From NCBI RefSeq assembly GCF_947631635.1, contig NZ_CANRMB010000007.1, positions 53,487 through 117,486 on the forward strand: 64,000 nt of DNA, written 5' to 3'. The DNA comes from an uncultured Dysosmobacter sp. (lineage in GTDB: Bacteria; Bacillota; Clostridia; Oscillospirales; Oscillospiraceae). The position numbers and the translations under genes were made by a program. The notes under the pieces were generated by a model. That model searched no databases. It had not been told where the DNA came from and saw nothing but the letters and a program-made list of their open reading frames with translations. Below, piece by piece: positions 56,844 to 64,000 of the stretch. How positions within the stretch are numbered: the first letter of the stretch is position 1; the number at the start of each line of letters is the position of its first letter.

Positions 56844-58121
56844 ATGGAAGCCTATACCGTACATCGTCCGGAGGAGGCCGCGGTACGGCGGCTCCTGGAA
56901 AAACACCCCTGGGACGCCGTTGGCGCGGCGGTGCGCCTGGCCTGGCTGGCCGGCCTCATGCGGGGCGAGATCGTGTCCCTGCGGTGGAGCGCCGTCAACT
57001 TTTTGAACCAGGCCATCGACCTGCCGGACCGGAGCGTCCCCCTCTGTCCGGAGCTGGAGGAATATCTGCTGCGGATGAGCGAGCGGCTGGACTGGGGAGA
57101 CGACCATGTGCTGCTGTCGGACCGGCTCCATAAGCCCATGCAGCCGCAGCCCATCTCCCGTATTGTGCGGAAGGCGTTGGACGAAGAGGGCCAGACGGAG
57201 GTCCGCCTGATTGACCTGCGGCACGATTTCGTCATCCGTCAGCTTTTGGAGCACGACTGGCAGTATGTGTCCCGCATCGCCGGGATCGAGGCGGTGGCGC
57301 TGAACCAGCATTTTTCCGCCTACCTCCCCCAGGGGCGGGTGTCCACAAAGATCCAGGCGGAAAGGACGCCGGACGTCGATGAGATCCGGCTGTGGAGGCT
57401 GCTCCAACTGGAGGGGACCTCGGCGGCGGGGATCACCCTGCAGCTCACCTGGCAGGCGGGCCTCACGCTGGAGGAGATCGCGGCGCTCACGTGGGAGCAG
57501 GTCGACCGGCAGCGGTGCGTGCTGCTGCCCGGCCCCGGAAAGGAGGTCCCCATCAGCGATGCGCTCCTCCAGTTTTTGGAACTTGTGCGGGCGGAGCGCG
57601 GCGGGGCTGTTGACCCGGCGGAAACGGTGATCCGCGCGCCCCGCTCCGGCATGCCCATGCGGCCCGACAGGCTCTCCCGCGTGGTCCGGGCGGCGCTGAT
57701 CAAGGCCGGGATCGATGACATCACCCTCCGGGACCTGCGCCAGGACTACGCGCTTCGGGCCGGCGGCGAGACCAGGATCCTGCAATACGCCCACCAGCAC
57801 GGATACATCACCCGCAACGACCTCATGGAGCTTTTGCAGGTCTCCAAGACCACGGCCTATCACCGTCTGGCGGCGCTGATTGAGCGGGGCCGCCTTGTCC
57901 GGGTGGGGACGCGGTACTATCTGCCCGCGGCAGTGGTCCCGCCGGAGCGGCAATTTGAGGTCATCCGGGACTATCTGCAGGCGGAGGGCCCCGCGTACCG
58001 GCAGGACATCGCCAAGGTGCTGCGCATCGCGCCGAAGCAGTGCACGGTGATTTTGAAGCATCTGGTGGAGGCGGGAAAATTGAAGCGGGACAAGTACCGC
58101 TATATGCTGCGGGACGCCTGA
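56844..58121 (+). CDS. tandem degenerate tyrosine-recombinase folds plus two winged helices (paralogue 2)
   Basis: 425 aa, same length and domain order as the protein at 34713. Repeat 1: LAWLAGLMRGEIVSLRWSAVNF and RLIDLRHDFVI; repeat 2: LTWQAGLTLEEIAALTWEQVD and TLRDLRQDYAL. The motif I Arg is replaced (M39 and T206), the HxxR His is missing and no catalytic Tyr is in place. Winged helices: RILQYAHQHGYITRNDLMELLQVSKTTAYHRLAALIERGRLVRVG and IRDYLQAEGPAYRQDIAKVLRIAPKQCTVILKHLVEAGKL. Probably a DNA-binding regulator; it could bind the inverton arms or the S-layer leader. Confidence 0.75.
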   Translation: MEAYTVHRPEEAAVRRLLEKHPWDAVGAAVRLAWLAGLMRGEIVSLRWSAVNFLNQAIDLPDRSVPLCPELEEYLLRMSERLDWGDDHVLLSDRLHKPMQPQPISRIVRKALDEEGQTEVRLIDLRHDFVIRQLLEHDWQYVSRIAGIEAVALNQHFSAYLPQGRVSTKIQAERTPDVDEIRLWRLLQLEGTSAAGITLQLTWQAGLTLEEIAALTWEQVDRQRCVLLPGPGKEVPISDALLQFLELVRAERGGAVDPAETVIRAPRSGMPMRPDRLSRVVRAALIKAGIDDITLRDLRQDYALRAGGETRILQYAHQHGYITRNDLMELLQVSKTTAYHRLAALIERGRLVRVGTRYYLPAAVVPPERQFEVIRDYLQAEGPAYRQDIAKVLRIAPKQCTVILKHLVEAGKLKRDKYRYMLRDA

Positions 58122-58397
58122 AAGACGGCCCCCCGGCGCCCCGTTCCCACTCAAACAAAAAATTTGAAAATCACAACTTTGTTACTGAAAAACTGCATCA
58201 ATTTTACACGTTTTTCGCTTTTGTAACACTTCCGCCAAAAGTATTTACATTCCCCGAAATGGGATGTTACAGTAACGCCAGCAGCAGAGCGGTGCGGTCT
58301 GGATGATGTTTTCTATGGAAGTATGGCTAGCATTTCCATAGGCAACATCCGCCGGGCCGCCTGCAAAGCTGACAATCTAAAAGGAGGAAAACACCCT
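58122..58397 (+). promoter_or_regulatory. leader of S-layer gene 2
   Basis: 276 nt without a gene. A 46-nt imperfect hairpin (GATGTTttCTATGGAA ... TTCCATAGgcAACATC, 58304-58349) has GGCTAGC (58325-58331) at its centre, as in the other S-layer leader. No terminator separates it from the upstream regulator gene, unlike cassette 1. AAAGGAGG before the ATG. Confidence 0.5.
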
Positions 58398-61300
58398 ATG
58401 AAGAAGTTCCTTTCTCTGGTTCTGGCTCTGGTGATGGTCATGTCCCTGGTCACCGTCAGCGCCGGCGCCAAGGACTTCACCGACGACAGCAAGATCAACT
58501 ATGAAGAAGCTGTTGACGTGATGTCCGCCCTGAAGGTTATCGACGGTTATCCCGACGGTTCCTTCGCTCCCCAGGGCAGCCTGACCCGTGGTGCTGCCGC
58601 CAAGATCATCTGCAACCTGATCCTTGGCCCCACCACCGCTTCCGCGCTGTCCGCCGACACGGCTCCCTACAAGGATGTCCCTGTCAACCACACCTTTGCC
58701 GGTTACATTGCCTACTGCCAGGAGCAGGGCATCATCTCCGGCTACGCTGACGGTTCCTTCCGTCCCGGCGCCACCCTCACGAACTATGCGTTCCTGAAGA
58801 TGCTGCTGGGCGCTCTGGGCTACAACGCCGAGATCGAGGGCTACGTTGGCGACAACTGGTCCATCGCCGTTGCCAAGCAGGCCCTGCACATCGGCCTGAC
58901 CAAGGGCCTGGACGGTGAGCTGAACGGCACCGACTACGCCACCCGTGAGGAGGCCTGCCTGTATGCTCTGAACACCCTGAAGGCCACCATGGTGGACTAC
59001 GAGGCCAAGATCACCGCCAACGTGAACGGCGCTCAGGTCATCGTGGGCAACTCCGTGGCCAACGACGTGAAGTGGAACATCGCCTCCAAGACCGACGGCA
59101 ACATCAAGGACGACGACTATGTCCAGTTCGCCGAGAAGTACTTCAAGAATCTGGAGCTGGAAGTGGGCAATGGCATCTATGGCCGTCCCGCCAACACCTG
59201 GAAGCTGAAGAAGTCCGAGATCGGCACCTACACCACCATCGATCCCACCTATGTCTACACCGAGGGCACCGAGTCCCAGGATGTTTACAAGGATCTGGGC
59301 AAGGTCCTCTGCGACCCCAAGGGCGATTATGACTGGACCGTTTTCGTGAACGGCAAGGAAGTCGCCGCCAAGGAGATCGTCCTGCCCGAGAAGTCCAATG
59401 ACGACGATTATGTCTACACCGGCAGCGGCACGGTCACCGAGGTCTATGTGGACGAGGACGCTGAGACCGTCACTGTCTGCGCGATCAACTACTATCTGGG
59501 CCAGGTCACCAAGGTCAAGAGCGATGACGACGGCGAGTACATCAATATCAACGTTCTGTCCAAGGAGCCCAAGCTGAACGACAAGACCTTCTATGTTGAG
59601 GGCTACTCTGAGGACGACTATGTTGTCTTCACCGTTGACTTCAACGATGACGACGAGTATGTCATCGGCGAGGTCTGCGAGCCTGAGACCGTTAGCGGCG
59701 ACGTTGCCCGCGTGGAGCTGGATAAGGATAAGGACGTTGTCGATCCTGAGTATGGCAAGACCTACCTGAAGATCGACGGCTCCAAGTACACCTACTCCGC
59801 CGTCGGCCACATCGTCTATGATCTGGATGATGTCAACACCAAGGCCCACCCCGCTCTGAACGAGGATTACACCCTGTACATGGATCCCAACGGCTTTGTC
59901 CTGGCCTTCGAGAAGACCGAGGAGGACGCTGACCAGTATCTGTATGTCAAGGACTCCGATGAGGAGCTGAAGGATTGGATCGCCAAGGTCGTTCTGATCG
60001 ACGCTACCTCTGCTAAGGTCGACGTGAAGGACGAGCTGAAGAAGGTTCCCACGGACTTCCCCGGCTACGTTGCCAAGGATAAGACCGCTGATATCGTCTG
60101 GCTCGATAAGACTGGCGCTGCGGTCGATGACGAGCAGGATGCCAAGATCAAGACCAACATCGATGAGCGCGTTTGGAAGTATTCCGCCAGCGACAAGGGC
60201 GTCTACACCCTGACCTGGGTCGACCAGGTGGAACTGGGCACTCTCAAGGTGAAGAATGAGTACACCGCTGAGATCCACAACGGCAAGGCTTATATCACTG
60301 ACGGCGGCAACGACTACATCGTTGACAAGAAGACCGTGTTTGTGGACGTGGACGGCGGCAAGGCCTACACCGGCTACAACGAGGTCCCCAATGTTGAGAA
60401 CGCCCACCTGATCGTGGTTGGCGGCAAGGTCGCTGACGTGGTGTTCATCCTGGATGGCGACATCTATGATGAGAACAGCACCTACTTCGTGCTGGAGAAG
60501 GATACCCGTGAGTCCCTGAAGTATGACGGCGACTATTACTGGGATTACAGCAAGGCCTATGTGGACGGCGTCAAGCAGAACGTGATCGTGGACTATGACG
60601 CCTTCGGCGGCAGCAAGCTGGCCAAGGTCACCTGGGACAACAAGACTGTGTACAAGGCCACCAAGACCGTTGACGAGCAGTACATCAGCGAGGTCGTTGA
60701 GGCTGTTGCGAAGAAGGAAGGCGTCCCCACCGCTGTGGGCGACGACGCTTTCTGGATCACCTCCACGAAGAACCAGAAGTATAAGTTCGACACCGACGAG
60801 GAGACCGTCTTTGTCACCGTCGAGTTCGACGAAAAGGGCAAGCTGGACAGCATCTATGATGGCGACATCAAGGATATGGATCTGGATGCCGATGACTATG
60901 ACGTCTACGTCAAGGTCCTGAAGGCCAGCGACGATGACGAGCACGCTGATCTGGTCTACATCTTCATTATGGAGAAGGGCGAGGTCGTGGTTCCCGGCCT
61001 GGGCGGCTCTGACGAGTGGGCCAAGATCACCAACACCAGCTCCTCCGACCTGACCGCTGAGATCGTCGGCGTTGATATGGTGGGCACTGGTTACAGCGCT
61101 CTGGAGCTGTGCAAGCGGGCCATGGAGGATGCCGGCTATACCTACAAGTATACCGACGCTGACGGCAAGCTGATCGGCATGATGGGCGACCGTATCTACA
61201 CCTTCACCGACAAGCTCTCCAAAGCTTATGAGGTCACGCTGACCGAAAAGAATGCTATTGTTTCCATCACCAGCGAGACCAAGGCCTATGTGGTCGAGGG

Positions 61301-61493
61301 TACCAAGCTGACCGTCACTCTGGAGAATAAGAATGATTGGAAACAACAGGGCGAGGACAAATACACCGTGACTGCTAGTGGCTTTACCGCTTCCGGTGTG
61401 AAGACTGAGGGCAAAATCATGACCGTCACCCTGACCTGCAATGCGGACCTGAGCGAGGATACCGCTGTTGAGCTGACTTGGACAACGGCATGA
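58398..61493 (+). CDS. SLH-domain surface (S-layer) protein 2
   Basis: 1031 aa. Identical signal peptide and first SLH repeat to S-layer protein 1, then two further SLH repeats (YCQEQGIISGYADGSFRPGATLTNYAFLKML and a third). The body is a related but diverged series of Asp/Tyr-rich beta units (for example YYLGQVTKVKSDDDGEYI, DSDEELKDWIAKV, both shared with protein 1). The last ~170 residues are unlike protein 1 and may form the exposed end. Highly biased codon use. Its expression should depend on the inverton upstream. Confidence 0.9.
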   Translation: MKKFLSLVLALVMVMSLVTVSAGAKDFTDDSKINYEEAVDVMSALKVIDGYPDGSFAPQGSLTRGAAAKIICNLILGPTTASALSADTAPYKDVPVNHTFAGYIAYCQEQGIISGYADGSFRPGATLTNYAFLKMLLGALGYNAEIEGYVGDNWSIAVAKQALHIGLTKGLDGELNGTDYATREEACLYALNTLKATMVDYEAKITANVNGAQVIVGNSVANDVKWNIASKTDGNIKDDDYVQFAEKYFKNLELEVGNGIYGRPANTWKLKKSEIGTYTTIDPTYVYTEGTESQDVYKDLGKVLCDPKGDYDWTVFVNGKEVAAKEIVLPEKSNDDDYVYTGSGTVTEVYVDEDAETVTVCAINYYLGQVTKVKSDDDGEYININVLSKEPKLNDKTFYVEGYSEDDYVVFTVDFNDDDEYVIGEVCEPETVSGDVARVELDKDKDVVDPEYGKTYLKIDGSKYTYSAVGHIVYDLDDVNTKAHPALNEDYTLYMDPNGFVLAFEKTEEDADQYLYVKDSDEELKDWIAKVVLIDATSAKVDVKDELKKVPTDFPGYVAKDKTADIVWLDKTGAAVDDEQDAKIKTNIDERVWKYSASDKGVYTLTWVDQVELGTLKVKNEYTAEIHNGKAYITDGGNDYIVDKKTVFVDVDGGKAYTGYNEVPNVENAHLIVVGGKVADVVFILDGDIYDENSTYFVLEKDTRESLKYDGDYYWDYSKAYVDGVKQNVIVDYDAFGGSKLAKVTWDNKTVYKATKTVDEQYISEVVEAVAKKEGVPTAVGDDAFWITSTKNQKYKFDTDEETVFVTVEFDEKGKLDSIYDGDIKDMDLDADDYDVYVKVLKASDDDEHADLVYIFIMEKGEVVVPGLGGSDEWAKITNTSSSDLTAEIVGVDMVGTGYSALELCKRAMEDAGYTYKYTDADGKLIGMMGDRIYTFTDKLSKAYEVTLTEKNAIVSITSETKAYVVEGTKLTVTLENKNDWKQQGEDKYTVTASGFTASGVKTEGKIMTVTLTCNADLSEDTAVELTWTTA

Positions 61494-61537
61494 CTTAAGG
61501 CAGTATGTGATTCTGCTAAACAGTTCATATCTGCATG

Positions 61538-61573
61538 AAAATCCCCCCAGACTTTTGTCTGGGGGGATTTTTT
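61538..61573. terminator. bidirectional terminator between S-layer gene 2 and the convergent gene
   Basis: AAAATCCCCCCAGAC / GTCTGGGGGGATTTT with TTTT loop. Confidence 0.9.
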
Positions 61574-61578
61574 CATGT

Positions 61579-62154
61579 TCATACCTTCAAACCATACACC
61601 ACAAAGCTGGCGCCGGCGTTGAGCGGATACTCTCCACTGCTGGAGGCCACCGACAGAGTGACCGGACCGGTGCAGATACAGGCTTGGGAAAAAAGAGCGT
61701 CGCTGGAATTGCCATATCCTCCGGTATTGACGCCGAAGGAGTACCGGATGGCGCTCCCCTCCGTTTTCAGGGGGATGATTTCCAAAACGCCGATGATCCG
61801 GTCCGCTAAATAGTCCCTGTTTGCGCCGGGCAGTCCCACGATGGAAACGCCGTTCCATTTGAGACTGCACCGAAAACCGCCGGAGCAGTCCACAAATACC
61901 CGAAGCTCCCGGTACTGGCCAGGGTTCTGGATGGTAACGCCTGCGGATTCCGCCGCTTTGGTGGTGGTCACCTCTGTGATCTTCACCCAGGGGATCGCCG
62001 CCGCCAGCTCCGCGTGGCTGGTCTTGGTGTCCAGTTCCGCCGCCTGCGCTGTGAGGGCGGCTTCTATTTTTTGGTTGTCGCTGTTGAAGTCCGCCATTTG
62101 AATGCGGTCCTCCCGTTCCCATTGATTCAGTTGATAGTGTTCCGTTTGCTGCAA
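61579..62154 (-). CDS. tail-fibre-like protein convergent to S-layer gene 2
   Basis: 191 aa from TTG 62154 (AAAGGAGAGAGACTCG before it). N-terminus QQTEHYQLNQWEREDRIQMADFNSDNQKIEAAL as in the 39453 protein, a shorter coil, then a distinct beta-rich domain (RELRVFVDCSGGFRCSLKWNG) and the shared end FVVYGLKV. The conserved ends with a swapped middle suggest exchange of the receptor- or ligand-binding part. Confidence 0.7.
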   Translation of the reverse strand: MQQTEHYQLNQWEREDRIQMADFNSDNQKIEAALTAQAAELDTKTSHAELAAAIPWVKITEVTTTKAAESAGVTIQNPGQYRELRVFVDCSGGFRCSLKWNGVSIVGLPGANRDYLADRIIGVLEIIPLKTEGSAIRYSFGVNTGGYGNSSDALFSQACICTGPVTLSVASSSGEYPLNAGASFVVYGLKV

Positions 62155-62185
62155 AACGAGTCTCTCTCCTTTTATGTTCTTATAA

Positions 62186-62700
62186 TCAAATAACTTGAAA
62201 AGCAGCAAAACTGCTTTTCAAGTGCCGCAGCGCGTATGCGCTGTGACAGGCCGCGGCACACGGCCTGTATTTAGATTTCATCGTCAATTACTGTGTGCTT
62301 TGCACACGACGGGCGAAGCCCGCCTGAAAAATCATCTGTGATTTTTCAGGTTCATTGACGATACTTGTCACACCCTCTGTCGCAAAAGGGTCTTGGACAG
62401 GCGCGGTCCCTTGCGGCCCGAAGCGCGCTTCCGCTGGCGATGACCCGGTGGGGTCAAACGAAAACACTTCCCCGGTTCCCCTGCCGCGCTGCCCTGCCCC
62501 GGCCAAGGCCGGACACGGTCCGCGCCTGTCCCGGAAACGACTGCCGCCGCTCCCTGTGTAATACGATTTTCCCATGAAAAACAGATATTTTTCATGGGAA
62601 CCGCTGTGCTTCGCACATCGGTACGTCTCATAAGAATTCAACGCGCCTTCGGCGCTATAAAAAGCAGCCGTTGTCTGCTTTTTCATGAATTCTAGTATAA
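62186..62700. repeat. dense nested-hairpin region, non-coding
   Basis: Hairpins in order: 62193-62223 (ACTTGAAAAGCAG), 62228-62243, 62246-62268, then a closing stem ATCGTCAAT (62280-62288)/ATTGACGAT (62354-62362) around three hairpins. Next a 12-bp long-range pair GGACAGGCGCGG (62395-62406)/(62520-62531), a 13-bp hairpin 62569-62600, 62605-62617, and a closing stem AGAATTCA (62633-62640)/TGAATTCT (62686-62693) around two hairpins. No coding signal. Either a structured RNA or a palindromic repeat cluster. Confidence 0.65.
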
Positions 62701-63082
62701 GGAGGATATACCCCTCCCAGCCGGTGCCGTCCGGGGCGGTCCTCCATCGTTCTCCCCCGCTGTGCCCCGGCTGGATCTTGCAGGACTGCAAAAAGCCCTA
62801 CACTACCTCCGGTAGTGTAGGAAAAAGTTGCACGCCTCCATGCACCCGGCGGCAAAAAAATTTTTGCTTCCAATTTGGACAGATGCTCCGGATGTAAAAC
62901 AGATGTGTCCCTGGAGCATCTATCGGTCAAAGAAAATTTTATAATAAAAGGTCCTGAAATCTCACGATTTCAGGGCCTTTTGAATCAGATGGACAAAAAG
63001 AAGAAAAATGTTTGCACGCTATGGTCAAAATCGTGCCGCTGGGTAAAATAGTGCCATACCTTGTGAAACGGAGGAACTTAAC
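62701..63082. other. leader of recombinase B with hairpins
   Basis: TACACTACctccgGTAGTGTA (62803-62819), GATGCTCC/GGAGCATC (62882-62923) and a terminator-like CCTGAAATC/GATTTCAGG (62946-62983) with CCTTTTG. TAAAAT near 63043 may be the -10 of recombinase B. No gene seen. Confidence 0.5.
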
Positions 63083-63928
63083 ATGAACGAACGCACATTG
63101 GGGCGGGAGGAGATCGTATCCTATGCCCGCTGGCTCCGGCAGGAAGACCGTGCCCCCGGCACAGTGGAGAAATATCTGCGGGACGTGCAGGCCTTTGCCG
63201 CGTGGCTGGATGGCCGTCCGGCGGAAAAGGAGGCGGTGACGGAGTGGAAGGAACACCTTCTGTCCCAGCAGTATGCGCCCACGACGGTCAATGCGGCGCT
63301 GGCCGCCCTCAACGGCCTGTTCGGCTTCCTGGGCTGGGAGGACTGCCGAGCAAAATTTCTGAAAGTCCAGCGGCGGCTGTTCCGGGACTCCTCCCGGGAA
63401 CTGACCCGAAATGAGTATGAGGCGTTGGTCTCCACCGCCCGGGAGCGGGGGCAGGAGCGGCTTGCCCTGCTGATGGAGACTATCTGCGCCACAGGCATCC
63501 GGGTGAGCGAGGTGCGGTATATCACGGTGGAGGCCGCCCAGCGGGGCCGGACGGAGATCTCCCTCAAGGGCAAGATCCGCGCCATCATGCTCCCCGCCAA
63601 ACTGTGCTGCAAGCTGTTGAAATACGCCAGGAAACAAAAAATCGCTTCCGGCGGGATCTTCCTCACCAAAAACGAAAAACTGCTGACCCGCCGCCAGATC
63701 TGGGCGGAGATGAAAGCGCTGTGCAGATACGCGGGCATAGCGCCCACAAAGGTGTTTCCCCACAACCTGCGCCACCTGTTCGCATCTGCCTTCTATAAGG
63801 CCTGCCGGGATATTGCGAAGCTGGCGGACGTGCTGGGCCACTCCTCCATCGAGACCACCCGGATCTATCTGCTGACTTCCGGCGCGGAGCACCAACGGGA
63901 GTTGGACCGGCTGGGGCTTGTCACATAG
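63083..63928 (+). CDS. tyrosine recombinase B
   Basis: 281 aa, close paralogue of recombinase A. Catalytic residues complete: R140 (ATGIRVSEV), K164 (LKGKIRA), H227-N-L-R230, H253 and Y262 (ETTRIYL). GGAGG before the ATG. The base after its TAG begins a 19-nt repeat that recurs 52 bp on, mirroring the position of the inverton arm behind recombinase A. Its own switch and cassette probably lie beyond the window. Confidence 0.93.
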   Translation: MNERTLGREEIVSYARWLRQEDRAPGTVEKYLRDVQAFAAWLDGRPAEKEAVTEWKEHLLSQQYAPTTVNAALAALNGLFGFLGWEDCRAKFLKVQRRLFRDSSRELTRNEYEALVSTARERGQERLALLMETICATGIRVSEVRYITVEAAQRGRTEISLKGKIRAIMLPAKLCCKLLKYARKQKIASGGIFLTKNEKLLTRRQIWAEMKALCRYAGIAPTKVFPHNLRHLFASAFYKACRDIAKLADVLGHSSIETTRIYLLTSGAEHQRELDRLGLVT

Positions 63929-63999
63929 AGAACAGGATCAATATTCCACAGAAATAATGAAACGCCGGTATTCCCGGCGCAGAACAGAATCAATATTCC
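63929..63999. repeat. two direct repeats behind recombinase B
   Basis: AGAACAGGATCAATATTCC (63929-63947) and AGAACAGAATCAATATTCC (63981-63999), 18 of 19 identical, 52 bp apart, with a GCCG/CGGC hairpin between. Likely recombinase B sites; any inverted partner is outside the window. Confidence 0.65.
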
Positions 64000-64000
64000 G

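Noticed and set aside
58377..61346. A 989-codon minus-strand frame opposite S-layer gene 2, with a similar one opposite gene 1
   Set aside because: Mirror of the biased codon use of the SLH genes (Val/Leu/Gly/Asp-rich shadow); no start signal. The signal peptide and SLH repeats on the plus strand are decisive.
1..64000. CRISPR arrays, rRNA and tRNA genes
   Set aside because: I saw no regularly spaced repeats, no rRNA core words and no cloverleaf with TTCRA arm. A tRNAscan or CRISPR search would settle this.

Overview
The window looks like a chromosomal segment of a GC-rich, endospore-forming anaerobic Firmicute, most likely an Oscillospiraceae-type gut bacterium (Flavonifractor, Lawsonibacter or Oscillibacter relatives). 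The spore genes gpr and spoIIP, the rpsF-ssb-rpsR operon, pyruvate:ferredoxin oxidoreductase and large SLH-domain surface proteins support this. The genus is inference. I saw no rRNA, tRNA or CRISPR array.

Layout. 0-16 kb is mostly housekeeping: an ECF sigma/anti-sigma pair, HAD phosphatase, thpR, two dehydrogenases, metG, a MATE exporter with a secreted protein, exonuclease III, gpr, rpsT, and a tatD - DUF4253 - radical SAM operon. A 0.6 kb inverted-repeat element sits at 11.2-11.8 kb. 16-21.5 kb holds a VOC protein, a TauE/SafE transporter and then a mosaic island (DUF2007 protein, AT-rich methyltransferase with a damaged start, membrane-anchored HIRAN-like protein, two XRE regulators, tiny ORFs, an IS30-type transposase). 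21.6-24 kb is rpsF-ssb-rpsR facing spoIIP. 24.1-28.4 kb is a TPP-riboswitch-controlled thiamine salvage operon (thiamine-binding protein, thiW, thiM, thiE, HAD phosphatase, thiD), with a second structured leader. 28.4-34.1 kb has a small Cys-rich protein, an XRE regulator with a dyad operator, nfo, a BlaI/BlaR1-type operon and a TetR regulator.

40.5-44.4 kb is a nucleobase-type permease, a cysteine hydrolase, a MerR regulator fused to the same hydrolase fold, and an AEC transporter. 44.7-54.5 kb is a sugar-acid catabolic cluster: GntP permease, SDR, IclR regulator, IlvD/Edd dehydratase, PFOR and a DHDPS/KDG-aldolase family protein. A non-phosphorylated Entner-Doudoroff-like route is the simplest reading. 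The permease and iclR leaders share an operator-like sequence.

The most unusual material is two paralogous S-layer cassettes, at 34.3-40.1 kb and 56.5-62.2 kb. Each has the same order: a ~110-aa beta-rich protein, a 425-aa protein of two degenerate tyrosine-recombinase folds plus two winged helices, a >1,000-aa SLH protein, and a convergent ~200-aa tail-fibre-like protein. Cassette 2 is preceded by an intact tyrosine recombinase. Its stop codon is followed at once by a 272-bp segment bounded by 19-bp perfect inverted repeats. That segment carries a promoter pointing away from the cassette and a terminator facing it. This is the layout expected of an invertible ON/OFF switch caught in the OFF orientation. 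Cassette 1 has no recombinase, one degenerate site and a fixed promoter, as if locked. A second recombinase at 63.1-63.9 kb is again followed directly by repeats, suggesting another switch beyond the window. The 0.5 kb before it is dense in nested hairpins.
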